64,000 nt of DNA from Leeia aquatica (GTDB taxonomy: Bacteria; Pseudomonadota; Gammaproteobacteria; Burkholderiales; Leeiaceae). The number at the start of each line of letters is the position of its first letter. The stretch's first letter is position 1. Location: assembly GCF_012641365.1 (NCBI RefSeq), contig NZ_JABAIM010000004.1:124001-188000 (forward strand), written 5' to 3'. A model generated the notes under the pieces. It was not told the origin of the DNA and did no database searches. It saw nothing but the letters and a program-made list of their open reading frames with translations. Positions 27,890 through 36,635 of this stretch are shown in pieces. The translations under genes were made by a program, and so were the position numbers.

Positions 27890-28942
27890 TCAGGCCACAC
27901 CCAGCAGGCCGTTGATGATTTCCAGATGATCTTCGTACAGGTGATGCTCCAGCTCCGGCAGATCACCCAGCGGAAACCAGCGGGCTTTTTCCGCATCGTC
28001 CCCGCCTTTGACCTTGGGCAGTTCAAACCACGGCAGTTCAATCAGGAAGGCTTCGGTCAGCGTGCGGCCACGCAAGGAGCGTTCCGGATGGTCGAACAGA
28101 CGGCGATCCTTGATCGAGGTCTGCAAGATGGCGCGCATCTCGTCGATGCCGGTTTCCTCTCGCAGTTCGCGCAGCATGGCCTCTTCCGCCCGCTCATCCT
28201 GCCCGACAAAACCACCCGGCAGCGCCCACAGCCCTTTGCCCGGCTGTGCGCGCCGCTTCACCAGCAGCACATGCCCCTGACACACCACCACCGCATCGAC
28301 GGTAAAGAAGGTGGGTGGGTAGGGCGCATCAGCCCAGGCGGCACGGTACTGCTGGGTAAAGGCTTGCTCCTGCTTCAGCAACAGATAATCGCGGGTTTCA
28401 GCAAAGGCGCGCAGGTAATCCAGCACCGGCAGCGGTACCCGGGTACGCAGCAGCATGTCCCAGCGCGGCGTACCACTCTCGTTGCTGTCATCACCGAAAT
28501 ACCATTGCCGCAACGTAGTGGCATCCAGACCGTCGATATTCTCAACATCTTCCAGCGTCCACTGCGGAAAGGTTTTCAGGTAATAGGAGCTGTGATCCTT
28601 CAGGTGGCCGATCAAGCCGATGCGCGCAGGCTCCTGCAGGTGTGCCACCTGCTGCGCAACCGTCGCGTGTACTTGTGCCAGCCATTGGTGTTCGTTATAC
28701 AGGTAATCGCGTAGCGGCAGGATGCTGACCCGCTCGCGCTCTTCGTTACTCAGGCAGTCCAGCAGCATCATGCGCCGCTCTTCATAGCTGAACGGGTTTT
28801 TGATGGTTCGAGGTTTGAAGGCGGTACCGACCAGCACAATCACATGGTCAGCCAGGCGTAGCGCACGCTGCAGGGTTTTGAGGTGTGCGGCATGCATCGG
28901 CTGAAAACGGCCGATGTACACCAGATGGGTGTAATGATTCAT
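27890..28942 (-). CDS. nadM: Bifunctional NMN adenylyltransferase / Nudix hydrolase
   Basis: The 350-residue protein has an N-terminal NMN adenylyltransferase domain (IGRFQPMHAAHLKTL with the nucleotidyltransferase histidine motif). A C-terminal Nudix domain (about residues 215-350) contains an intact Nudix box, G-x5-E-x7-REL-REETG. The first domain joins NMN and ATP to give NAD; the second may hydrolyse ADP-ribose or a related compound. The start at 28942 fits the family. It is upstream of nadV in the same direction. Confidence 0.93.
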   Translation of the reverse strand: MNHYTHLVYIGRFQPMHAAHLKTLQRALRLADHVIVLVGTAFKPRTIKNPFSYEERRMMLLDCLSNEERERVSILPLRDYLYNEHQWLAQVHATVAQQVAHLQEPARIGLIGHLKDHSSYYLKTFPQWTLEDVENIDGLDATTLRQWYFGDDSNESGTPRWDMLLRTRVPLPVLDYLRAFAETRDYLLLKQEQAFTQQYRAAWADAPYPPTFFTVDAVVVCQGHVLLVKRRAQPGKGLWALPGGFVGQDERAEEAMLRELREETGIDEMRAILQTSIKDRRLFDHPERSLRGRTLTEAFLIELPWFELPKVKGGDDAEKARWFPLGDLPELEHHLYEDHLEIINGLLGVA

Positions 28943-29023
28943 GGCAGCGATTCTCCATCGCAGGTTCAACACAAGGGTCCGTCTCTCGGACCTGTGATGA
29001 CTATGCCACTGTCGCGCAGGGTT

Positions 29024-29047
29024 GGCAAGCCGGCGGCCCGGCTTGCC
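29024..29047 (-). terminator. Perfect 10-base hairpin after hemL
   Basis: GGCAAGCCGG pairs with CCGGCTTGCC around a 4-base loop, just past the hemL stop. No T run follows on the minus strand, so it may stabilise the hemL mRNA or need Rho. Confidence 0.45.
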
Positions 29048-29055
29048 TGGTCGCT

Positions 29056-30333
29056 TCAGATACGGGCAAACGCTCGCCGCGCCGCGGCCAGCGTGGCGTC
29101 AATCACCGCATCATCGTGCACAATGGAGACAAAACCGGCCTCATAGGCGCTCGGCGCCAGATAGACGCCTTCGTCCAGCATGGCGTGGAAAAAGGCGTTG
29201 AAGCGGGCGATATCGCTGCGGGTCACTTCGGCAAAATTCTGCGGGACTTCCGCAGTGAAGTAGAGGCCAAACATGCTGCCCATGCTCTGCGCCGAAAACA
29301 CCACACCCGCTTCGCGGGCCGCGTCCTGCAAGCCCGCAGCCAGCCGTGCGGCACGCTGACTCAGCGTCTCGTAGAAGCCGGGTTGACGAATCTTGTTCAG
29401 CGTTACCAGACCGGCCGTCACGGCCAGCGGGTTGCCGGAGAGGGTACCGGCCTGGTACACCCCGCCCAGCGGCGCAATATGCGCCATGATGTCGCGGCGG
29501 CCACCAAATGCCCCCACCGGCATGCCGCCGCCGATCACCTTGCCCAGCGTGGTCAGGTCTGGCGTGATGCCATAGCGTCCTTGCACCCCGGTGAGCCCCA
29601 CACGGAAACCGGTCATCACTTCGTCAAAAATCAGCACGGCGCCAGAGGCTGTGCACAGCTCACGCAAACGACGATGGTAGGCTTCACCGGGTGCAATCAG
29701 GTTCATGTTACCGGCAAAGGGCTCGATGATCACTGCCGCGATCTCGGCGCCTTTTTCCGCAAATACCGCTTCCAGTGCAGGCAGGTCATTGAACGGCAGC
29801 ACCAGGGTATGCCGAGCGATTTCTTCCGGCACCCCTGCCGAGCTGGTTTGGCCAAACGTCAGCAAGCCAGAGCCCGCCTTGACCAGCAGCGAGTCGCTGT
29901 GACCATGATAGCAGCCCTCAAACTTGATCAGCAGGCTGCGCCCGGTGAAGCCCCGCGCCAGACGAATGGCACTCATGGTCGCCTCAGTACCGCTCGACAC
30001 CAGCCGCACCTGCTCCATGCTGGGCAGCAGCTCGCAGATCAGTTCCGCCAGCTCGACCTCGCCCTCGGTGGGCGCGCCAAAGGAGAAGCCGCGTGTCGCC
30101 GCTTGCTGCACCGCTGCCACCACATCAGCATCGCCATGGCCGAGGATCATCGGCCCCCAGGACTGGATATAGTCGATGTATTGCTTGCCGTCCGCGTCCC
30201 ACATATAAGGGCCTTGGGCGCGGTCAATAAAGCGCGGCGTGCCGCCGACGGATTTGAAAGCACGAACGGGTGAATTCACACCGCCGGGAATACTGCGCTG
30301 GGCGCGCTCAAACAATTGCTGGTTACGGTTCAT
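29056..30333 (-). CDS. hemL: Glutamate-1-semialdehyde 2,1-aminomutase
   Basis: The 425-residue PLP enzyme starts [20 protein letters not shown] and has the PLP lysine segment [17 protein letters not shown]. The motifs IEPFAGNMN and DEVMTGFRV also fit. It converts glutamate-1-semialdehyde to 5-aminolevulinate, the first committed heme precursor in the C5 pathway. HemJ, a later heme enzyme, is encoded about 600 bases downstream of it only in the sense of map position; the two share strand and neighbourhood. Confidence 0.96.
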   Translation of the reverse strand: MNRNQQLFERAQRSIPGGVNSPVRAFKSVGGTPRFIDRAQGPYMWDADGKQYIDYIQSWGPMILGHGDADVVAAVQQAATRGFSFGAPTEGEVELAELICELLPSMEQVRLVSSGTEATMSAIRLARGFTGRSLLIKFEGCYHGHSDSLLVKAGSGLLTFGQTSSAGVPEEIARHTLVLPFNDLPALEAVFAEKGAEIAAVIIEPFAGNMNLIAPGEAYHRRLRELCTASGAVLIFDEVMTGFRVGLTGVQGRYGITPDLTTLGKVIGGGMPVGAFGGRRDIMAHIAPLGGVYQAGTLSGNPLAVTAGLVTLNKIRQPGFYETLSQRAARLAAGLQDAAREAGVVFSAQSMGSMFGLYFTAEVPQNFAEVTRSDIARFNAFFHAMLDEGVYLAPSAYEAGFVSIVHDDAVIDATLAAARRAFARI

Positions 30334-30392
30334 GGGCTTATCCAGTCACAGGGGTAGGGCACAGCCCGCAGGCTGCGCAGAATCAGGGGCCA

Positions 30393-30893
30393 CTATGGCG
30401 CAGGCGGCACCGGGCTGCCTTGCGCAGGATCAGCCCATTGCGTATACGGGTGTTGCGACAGCCAGGCATTGGTATAGCGGCCATCCTCGGTCACTTCCTC
30501 GCCCAGCCAGTCCGGGCGGGTGAACGGCGTGTGCTCGTCGGGTAGCTCTATCTCAGCCAGAATCAAACCGGCATTATCCCCGAAGAACTCGTCCACTTCC
30601 CAGATAAAGCCATCCAGTTCGATGCGGTAGCGCTTTTTCTCCACCTGCATGGCACACAGGTGGGTCAGCATGGCTTCGGCATCCGCCAAGGGGACCGGGT
30701 ACTCGAATTCGTGGCGGCGCATGCTGGAAATCTGCCCTTTCAGGGTCAACCAGGCCAGCTCACCCACCACCCGCACCCGCACGGTGCGCTGCGGCTCCAC
30801 CGAGACATAGCCCTGGCGATACCAGATGCCAGGGGCCAAACCACGCCAGCGCTCGCCGTTGACCTTGAAACGGCGTTCGATTTCATACGCCAT
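30393..30893 (-). CDS. CYTH-domain protein
   Basis: The 166-residue protein starts with the CYTH signature MAYEIERRFKV (ExExR/K) and has the further charged strands expected of a triphosphate tunnel (EKKRYRIELDGFIWEVDEF). CYTH proteins bind triphosphates and a metal ion; many bacterial ones are inorganic triphosphatases. It lies 12 bases from hemJ and may share its transcript. Confidence 0.9.
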   Translation of the reverse strand: MAYEIERRFKVNGERWRGLAPGIWYRQGYVSVEPQRTVRVRVVGELAWLTLKGQISSMRRHEFEYPVPLADAEAMLTHLCAMQVEKKRYRIELDGFIWEVDEFFGDNAGLILAEIELPDEHTPFTRPDWLGEEVTEDGRYTNAWLSQHPYTQWADPAQGSPVPPAP

Positions 30894-30904
30894 GATGTGA
30901 CCTT

Positions 30905-31324
30905 TCAGAACGGCTTGAGCACCACCAGAAACACCACTGCAAACAGCAGCAGCACCGGGATTTCATTGAATACCCGGTACCAGCGGTGGCTACGCTGGTT
31001 GCGGCCTTCAACAAAGGATTTGAGCAACTGGCGACAGCAGCCGTGATACACCAGCAGCAGCAGCACCAGCGCCAGCTTGGCGTGCAGCCAGCCGCCGCTG
31101 ATGCCGAAGCCCAGCCACAACCAGCAACCGAACGTCACCGCCAGTAGCGCCAGCGGCGTCATGAAGCGGTAAAGCTTGCTGGCCATCAGCGTCAGCCGCA
31201 GGGTGGCCTTGGCGTCGGTTTCCATCGCCAGATTGACGAAAATACGTGGCAAGTAGAACAGCCCGGCAAACCAGCTGATCACAAAAACCAGGTGCAGTGC
31301 CTTGAGAATGCCGTAACTGTTCAC
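30905..31324 (-). CDS. hemJ: Protoporphyrinogen oxidase HemJ (CopD-related membrane protein)
   Basis: The 139-residue protein has four hydrophobic helices. The first begins KALHLVFVISWFAGLFYLPR, the HemJ signature with a heme-ligand histidine (His11). The length (about 140) and the C-terminal VLKP segment also fit. HemJ oxidises protoporphyrinogen IX in the inner membrane. The nearby hemL supports a heme role. Confidence 0.88.
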   Translation of the reverse strand: MNSYGILKALHLVFVISWFAGLFYLPRIFVNLAMETDAKATLRLTLMASKLYRFMTPLALLAVTFGCWLWLGFGISGGWLHAKLALVLLLLVYHGCCRQLLKSFVEGRNQRSHRWYRVFNEIPVLLLFAVVFLVVLKPF

Positions 31325-31333
31325 CCTGCCTCC

Positions 31334-32152
31334 TTAGCGCTTGCGGGCGGCTTCGTACAGCGGCACCACCTTGGGCATGGCATCGCGCAGGGTCTGGGCA
31401 CGGGTCTTGTCGGACGGATGGGTGGAGAGGATCTCCGGTGGTTTGCCGCCACCCAGATTACCCATCTTCTCCCACAGCGACACCGCAGCACGCGGGTCAT
31501 ACCCCGCACGTGCCGTCAGCTCCAGCCCCATCAGATCCGCCTCACTCTCGTGCTCACGGCTGTGCGGCAGGGTGTATGCCACCGTAAAGGCCTGTCCCAG
31601 CAGATCCTGCTGCTGGGTATTGAGCTTGGCCGCAGCACCGAGGATCGACAGGGTCAGCGATGCCCCATAGGCTTGCGACAGGCGCTCACGTGAATGCTCG
31701 CGCAACGCGTGGGCAATTTCGTGACCAATTACTGCAGCCAGCTCATCGTCCGTCGCTTTCAGCCGGTCGATCAGCCCAGTGTAGACCATGATCTTGCCAC
31801 CGGCCATGCAGTAGGCGTTCACTTCATCCTTGCGCTGGACATTCACTTCCCAGTTCCAGCGCTGTGCATCCTGACGGAACACGCCCACCTGGGCAATCAG
31901 GCGATTGCTGATGGTCCGCACCCGCTCATACGCCTTGCGATCGGCGTTCAGGGCACTTCCGGCTTCCTGCTTTTCCTGCAGATAGGCAGCCAGCGCCATG
32001 TCTTCGGTCTGCTTGGCGCTGACCATCATGCTCTGCTTGCGGTTGACGCCGACCACACCGCTATCCGTAGTCTTGACCGACTTGCAGGCCACCAGCGACA
32101 AACTGGCGACCACCGCCAGCGCGATGCCTTTGCGCAACCATGGGCGGGCCAT
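31334..32152 (-). CDS. M48-family metallopeptidase lipoprotein
   Basis: The 272-residue protein has a lipoprotein signal (VVASLSLVAC, Cys23), which would anchor it in the outer or inner membrane. The M48 motif is HEIAHALREHSRE, with a further Glu in HSREHESEADLMG. LoiP/BepA-like proteases of this type take part in outer-membrane quality control. It follows rubredoxin by two bases and precedes hemJ by 9 bases, all on one strand. Confidence 0.9.
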   Translation of the reverse strand: MARPWLRKGIALAVVASLSLVACKSVKTTDSGVVGVNRKQSMMVSAKQTEDMALAAYLQEKQEAGSALNADRKAYERVRTISNRLIAQVGVFRQDAQRWNWEVNVQRKDEVNAYCMAGGKIMVYTGLIDRLKATDDELAAVIGHEIAHALREHSRERLSQAYGASLTLSILGAAAKLNTQQQDLLGQAFTVAYTLPHSREHESEADLMGLELTARAGYDPRAAVSLWEKMGNLGGGKPPEILSTHPSDKTRAQTLRDAMPKVVPLYEAARKR

Positions 32153-32154
32153 GC

Positions 32155-32319
32155 TCAGATCTCCACCATTTCAAAATCATCCTTGCGCGCACCGCAGTCT
32201 GGGCAGGTCCAGTTCATCGGCACATCCTCCCAGCGGGTACCTGGCGCAATATTGTCTTCCGGACGGCCTTCAGCCTCATCGTAAATCAGCCCACAAATCA
32301 GGCACATATAGGTTTTCAT
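32155..32319 (-). CDS. Rubredoxin
   Basis: The 54-residue protein has the two CxxC knuckles of rubredoxin ([11 protein letters not shown] and [13 protein letters not shown]). They bind one iron and carry single electrons. The start at 32319 gives the normal length; a longer frame crosses the promoter region. It is divergent from thiD and heads the M48-hemJ-CYTH run. Confidence 0.94.
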   Translation of the reverse strand: MKTYMCLICGLIYDEAEGRPEDNIAPGTRWEDVPMNWTCPDCGARKDDFEMVEI

Positions 32320-32414
32320 GCGATTCCTCACTGATGACTTGCAGCGTGGTACAGGCAGTAGCACGCAGCATGGGGTAGAATGCCATTTTACTGTGAAGCC
32401 AGCCCCTCTGCACC

Positions 32415-33248
32415 ATGTCCGACAGCCCACCCATCGTTCTCTCCTTTGCCGCCAGTGACAGCACCGGTGGCGGTGGCCTGCAAGCCGACGTTCTGACCAT
32501 TGCCAGCATGGGCGGCCACCCTTTATCGGTGGTGACCGCGCTTACCGTGCAGGATACCCTCGGCGTGGAAAGCGTGCTGCCAATAGAGGCAGACTGGATT
32601 GCCGAGCAAGCCCGCGCGGTGCTGGAAGATATACCGGTGACGGCCTTCAAGGTGGGCATGGTGGGTAGCGTAGAGGGCATCGCCGCCATTGCCGAAATCG
32701 TGGCCGACTATCCGGATATTCCGCTGATTCTGGACCCTTGCCTGGCGTCACGCCGCGGTGACCAGCTGGCGGACGATGACATCATCGACGCCCTGCGCGA
32801 AATGCTGATCCCGCAAGCCACGCTGATTACGCCGAACCTGCTGGAAGCCCGCCGCCTGCTGCAGGCCGAGCAGGACGAGGAAGAAGAGGAATACGGACTG
32901 GACGATCTGGCCGCTCGTCTGCTCGCGCTGGGCACCGAATATGTGATGATCACCGGCACGCTGGACCCGACCAGCGACGTAATCAACCGCCTGTATCATG
33001 AACAGGATGGCAAGCTGCTGGAATCGAGCTGGCCGCGCTTTCCGCATAGCTATCACGGTGCCGGCGCCACCCTCTCCGCCGGTATTGCCACCGGACTGGC
33101 CAGCGGGTTGGTACTGAAAGAGGCGGTGCAGGATGCGCAAGATTACACCTGGCAGACCCTGCAGCATGCCTTCCGTCCCGGCATGGGCCAACATCTGCCG
33201 GACCGGCTGTACTGGGCAGTGGAAGAAGAGGGTGGCAGCGAAGACTAA
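32415..33248 (+). CDS. thiD: Hydroxymethylpyrimidine/phosphomethylpyrimidine kinase
   Basis: The 277-residue ribokinase-fold protein starts with [19 protein letters not shown], the ThiD signature. The middle has the [12 protein letters not shown] segment and the C-terminal [11 protein letters not shown] anion hole. It phosphorylates the pyrimidine moiety of thiamine twice. No TPP riboswitch fits in the short divergent gap. Confidence 0.92.
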   Translation: MSDSPPIVLSFAASDSTGGGGLQADVLTIASMGGHPLSVVTALTVQDTLGVESVLPIEADWIAEQARAVLEDIPVTAFKVGMVGSVEGIAAIAEIVADYPDIPLILDPCLASRRGDQLADDDIIDALREMLIPQATLITPNLLEARRLLQAEQDEEEEEYGLDDLAARLLALGTEYVMITGTLDPTSDVINRLYHEQDGKLLESSWPRFPHSYHGAGATLSAGIATGLASGLVLKEAVQDAQDYTWQTLQHAFRPGMGQHLPDRLYWAVEEEGGSED

Positions 33249-33263
33249 GCCACCCAAGCTCCA

Positions 33264-33884
33264 TCAACGCAGCTTATGTTTCGCCATGCACGCCAGCATG
33301 GCATCACGCCCCTTGAAGCCGCCTTCGGTGGCCGCCACCAGCACGGTTTTGCCATCAAGCATCATTTCAAAATCGCCCCGGTCAACAATGCTTTTCACCG
33401 TTTCCTGCAGCTTGATCGGGGTGATCAGGTAGGCTCCCGGCATCCACGCAAATGGTGCCCGCCCACTCTGCTCATTCAGTCGCATCGACACTTCTACCTT
33501 TTGAGGAGACGTCGGGGAATCCATTCCAGGACCGGCGTAAACGGCAACGGGTGACCCGGTGCCCTTGGGGCTGGCAAAGAAGAACTTGTTGTCATTCTGG
33601 GCGAACAACAGCGTGCATTTGCTGTCTTTGGGGTTGCGACCTTCAATCAGAAACCAGAGGCCTTTATTGCTGCCTCGGTGCACCAGTGTCCAACCTGGTG
33701 GCAGCTTGACTTTAGCTGCAGGATCATCCCCTTGCAGCGTCACTTGGCCGGTCTGCATCTTGCTTAGAAGGTCGGCATAGTCTTGCAGGGCCGCATCATT
33801 ATCTTCCGCATGGGCAAGACCCATCGTCAGTATGACGCCGGTGATCAGCATGCGAGTACCCCAGCCGGTAAAAAGTGCCTTCAT
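33264..33884 (-). CDS. Secreted protein of unknown function
   Basis: The 206-residue protein has a signal peptide (MLITGVILTMGLAHA, near residues 12-26). I recognise no domain. The mature part contains two cysteines (SKCTLLFAQ and LACMAKHKLR). The C-terminus ends close to the convergent thiD stop (15 bases). The start at 33884 opens the signal peptide; an upstream GTG is unlikely. Its base use is slightly less GC-rich than its neighbours. Confidence 0.7.
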   Translation of the reverse strand: MKALFTGWGTRMLITGVILTMGLAHAEDNDAALQDYADLLSKMQTGQVTLQGDDPAAKVKLPPGWTLVHRGSNKGLWFLIEGRNPKDSKCTLLFAQNDNKFFFASPKGTGSPVAVYAGPGMDSPTSPQKVEVSMRLNEQSGRAPFAWMPGAYLITPIKLQETVKSIVDRGDFEMMLDGKTVLVAATEGGFKGRDAMLACMAKHKLR

Positions 33885-33919
33885 ATGGTTTCTCCAGAGG
33901 AAAATACGCCATTCGGCAG

Positions 33920-34216
33920 TCAGGCCGGGATCTCTTCGTAGAAATGGATGGTCATGTCGCATGCCTGATCCCGCAAAGGGACCAGCGCTTGGTAGCGCAC
34001 ATCGCCATAAAAGCGGTCTGCATGCGCCGCATCACGGAAACGAAATACAGCGCCCACCTCAGCGCCAGGCGCTTCTCCACGCAGGGCATGGGCATAACGT
34101 CCGCGGACAACCACCTCGACACCCAGCTCGACCATCAGCGGGGCAGCAGCACCGACATACGCCTTGAAAGCGTCCATGTCTTTCAGCTTGGCATAGGAAT
34201 AATTCAACAGCGTCAT
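33920..34216 (-). CDS. Small DUF1330-like protein
   Basis: The 98-residue protein resembles DUF1330 dimeric alpha-beta barrel proteins: an aromatic first strand (LLNYSYAKLKDMDAFKAYVG), GRYAHALRG in the middle and FRDAAHADRFYGDVRYQAL. The start is the ATG at 34216, because AGGAAGG lies five bases upstream; an in-frame GTG at 34222 would put that site inside the gene. No catalytic role is known. Confidence 0.7.
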   Translation of the reverse strand: MTLLNYSYAKLKDMDAFKAYVGAAAPLMVELGVEVVVRGRYAHALRGEAPGAEVGAVFRFRDAAHADRFYGDVRYQALVPLRDQACDMTIHFYEEIPA

Positions 34217-34249
34217 ACTCACCTTCCTCGTTTCAACGGCCGGTTGAGT

Positions 34250-35095
34250 TCAGGCAGAGTAGCCAAAACGCTCAAGCAAGCCATCCAGTTGTTCCAGGCT
34301 CAGGTACTCGATTACGATCTTGCCACGACCTTTGCTGCCGCCGCGGACTTCAACACGGGCACCCAGCCGGTCCGACAGGCCTTCTGACAGGCGCGCCACA
34401 TCAGCATCCACCTTTTTCTCGGTTTTGACCGGCGGGTTCAGTACCTGTTTGACCAAGGCTTCGGTCTGCCGCACCGACAAGCCCTTATCCGCCACCGACT
34501 GCGCCACCGCACTTTGCTGCGGCAGTGGCAAGGCCAGCAGCGCCCGTGCATGCCCCATGTCGATGCCGCCTTCGCTCAACAGCGCCTGCACCGGGCGCGA
34601 CAGCTGCAGCAGGCGCAGCAGGTTGCTTACTGCACTGCGTGAACGGCCAACGGCCGTTGCAGCGCTGTCGTGCGTCATGCCAAATTCATCAATCAGGCGT
34701 TGCAGGCCTTGGGCTTCTTCCAGTGCGTTTAGTTCCTGCCGCTGGATGTTCTCGATCAGCGCGATGGCGAGTGCTGCCTCATCCGGCACATCCCGCACCA
34801 GCACCGGCACCTCGGTGAGCCCTGCCAGCTGCGAAGCACGCCAGCGACGCTCACCGGCAATGATTTCGTAATCGGTATCCGATACCGCCCGCACCAGAAT
34901 CGGCTGAATCAGACCCTGAGCCTTGATCGATGCCGCCAGCTCGTCCAGCGCCGCCACATCCATATGGCTGCGCGGCTGGTATTTGCCGGGGCGCAAGCGC
35001 GACACCGGCAGCGTCATCAAGGTATCGCGGCTACTGTCCAGATCGCCGCCCAGCAGGGCATCCAGCCCGCGGCCCAGACCTTTCAGTTTGGCCAT
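34250..35095 (-). CDS. parB: Chromosome-partitioning protein ParB
   Basis: The 281-residue protein has the ParB N-terminal CTP-binding domain (GERRWRASQLAG, ENIQRQELNALEEA), a helix-turn-helix (GRSRSAVSNLLRLLQLS) and a C-terminal dimer domain. It binds parS and slides as a CTP clamp to load chromosomes for segregation with ParA. Four parS-like sites lie within this window. It follows parA by 29 bases. Confidence 0.96.
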   Translation of the reverse strand: MAKLKGLGRGLDALLGGDLDSSRDTLMTLPVSRLRPGKYQPRSHMDVAALDELAASIKAQGLIQPILVRAVSDTDYEIIAGERRWRASQLAGLTEVPVLVRDVPDEAALAIALIENIQRQELNALEEAQGLQRLIDEFGMTHDSAATAVGRSRSAVSNLLRLLQLSRPVQALLSEGGIDMGHARALLALPLPQQSAVAQSVADKGLSVRQTEALVKQVLNPPVKTEKKVDADVARLSEGLSDRLGARVEVRGGSKGRGKIVIEYLSLEQLDGLLERFGYSA

Positions 35096-35124
35096 GATCG
35101 GTTTCCTTTCGTGATAGCAGGGGG

Positions 35125-35916
35125 TCAGGCGCTGGCGGTTTCCGCAATCTGCAGGCCCAGCCGGGCCATCAGTTCGTCGGTGAAAGCCAGATAGGCTTGC
35201 GCGCCACGTGAGGTCTTGTCGTACAGCATGCCCGGAATGCCGTAGCTGGGCGCTTCAGCCAGCCGTACATTGCGTGGGATGACGGTATCAAACACTTTGT
35301 TGCCAAAGTGCTTTTGCAGCTGCTCGGCCACCTGCTGGCTCAGCGTACTGCGGCTGTCCACCATGGTGCGCAGCAGACCGAGAATGTCGATTTTCGGATT
35401 GAGGTGCTTCTTCACCATGCGTACGGTGTTGACCAGATCGGTGAGCCCTTCCAGCGCGTAGTATTCGCACTGCATCGGGATCAGCACCGAATCGGCCGCC
35501 ACCAGCCCATTGAGCGTCAGCAGGTTGAGCGCCGGCGGGCAATCCAGCAAGATCAGATCGTAGTCCGCCTTGATGTCTGCCAGCGCGCCTTTCAGGCGCT
35601 GCTCGCGCGCCATCATCGACACCATCTCGACTTCCGCCCCGGCCAGGTCACGGTTGGCGGGCAGCACGTCAAAACCGCCGCTGTCCGAATGCTGGCGCAC
35701 GCTGGCAAGCTCGGCATCCTCGACCAGAATCTGGTAGATGGTCTGCTGCAGGTGCTGTTTGTCCACCCCGGCACCCATGGTGGCGTTGGCCTGCGGGTCA
35801 AGGTCAATCAGCAGCACGCGCAGGCCGCGGCTGGACAGCCCGGCAGCCAGATTGACTGCGGTGGTGGTCTTGCCGACGCCACCCTTCTGGTTGGCAATTG
35901 CCAGCGTCAAAGCCAT
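35125..35916 (-). CDS. parA: Chromosome-partitioning ATPase ParA
   Basis: The 263-residue protein begins with the deviant Walker A motif ANQKGGVGKTTTAVNLAAGL (with the signature Lys) and has DLDPQANATMG and LLDCPPALN. It is the chromosomal type, without a helix-turn-helix extension. It cooperates with ParB to move the origin region. The gene lies 21 bases after rsmG in the conserved mnmG-rsmG-parA-parB order. Confidence 0.96.
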   Translation of the reverse strand: MALTLAIANQKGGVGKTTTAVNLAAGLSSRGLRVLLIDLDPQANATMGAGVDKQHLQQTIYQILVEDAELASVRQHSDSGGFDVLPANRDLAGAEVEMVSMMAREQRLKGALADIKADYDLILLDCPPALNLLTLNGLVAADSVLIPMQCEYYALEGLTDLVNTVRMVKKHLNPKIDILGLLRTMVDSRSTLSQQVAEQLQKHFGNKVFDTVIPRNVRLAEAPSYGIPGMLYDKTSRGAQAYLAFTDELMARLGLQIAETASA

Positions 35917-35937
35917 GCGTGCTTCCCCCGCCTCAGA

Positions 35938-36573
35938 TCAGGCCGTCACCTTGAGGGTGACCAGATGTCGTTCTGCGCCCAGCCCCGGCACCTCCAGCGG
36001 CTGAACATGTTCTACCTCAAACCCGGCTGGCAGATGGGCTATTTCCTCGAAAGGGTACACCCCTTTCATGGCCTGGAAGCGGCCACCCGCTGCCAGCGCG
36101 CTCTTGGCCAGTTTGACGAAGTCCGCCAGCTCAGAGAAAGCACGCGAGATGATGGTATCAAACGCCAGACCACTCAGCGCTTCGACGCGTGAGGTATGCA
36201 CCGTGACATTCGCCAGCTTCAGCTCGATGGCCGCTTGCTGCAGGAACGCGGTTTTCTTGTGGTTGCTGTCCACCAGATGCACCTGCCACTCGGGACGGGA
36301 AATGGCCAGCAACAAACCCGGAATGCCACCGCCGCTGCCCACATCCAGCAGGCGCTGGGTGGTGGTGAGGCAGGGCAGTACGGCCAGCGCGTCCAGCAGA
36401 TGGTGGGTGACCATCTGTTCCGGGTCGCGCACGGCGGTGAGGTTATGCACCTTGTTCCACTTCACCAGCAAGGCGAGGTAATCCATCAATTGCTGCTGCA
36501 CCGCCGGGGAAAGGTCGAGGCCCAGTTGGCGAATGCCGTCAGCCAGTTGTTCTGCCAGTTGCGGGTGGGTCAT
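35938..36573 (-). CDS. rsmG: 16S rRNA (guanine-527-N7)-methyltransferase
   Basis: The 211-residue protein has the SAM-binding motif LLDVGSGGGIPGLLLAI and the RsmG signature VDSNHKKTAFLQQ. It methylates G527 of 16S rRNA. The ATG at 36573 is preferred over a TTG at 36588. It lies between mnmG and parA. Confidence 0.95.
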   Translation of the reverse strand: MTHPQLAEQLADGIRQLGLDLSPAVQQQLMDYLALLVKWNKVHNLTAVRDPEQMVTHHLLDALAVLPCLTTTQRLLDVGSGGGIPGLLLAISRPEWQVHLVDSNHKKTAFLQQAAIELKLANVTVHTSRVEALSGLAFDTIISRAFSELADFVKLAKSALAAGGRFQAMKGVYPFEEIAHLPAGFEVEHVQPLEVPGLGAERHLVTLKVTA

Positions 36574-36635
36574 GGTAACCGTATGCAATCCAAAAAGGTG
36601 GGTAGGGAGCGCCTGCTATGTGCAGCAGGCCGCCA

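Noticed and set aside
31689-31702. A CACGTG site resembling parS
   Set aside because: Only the central six to eight bases match; the flanks TCACGTGAAT do not fit the parS palindrome.
32320-32414. A possible TPP riboswitch upstream of thiD
   Set aside because: The divergent gap is under 100 bases and lacks the conserved thi-box segments.
35205-35220. A CACGTG site inside parA
   Set aside because: The flanks GCC and AGG do not match parS on either side.
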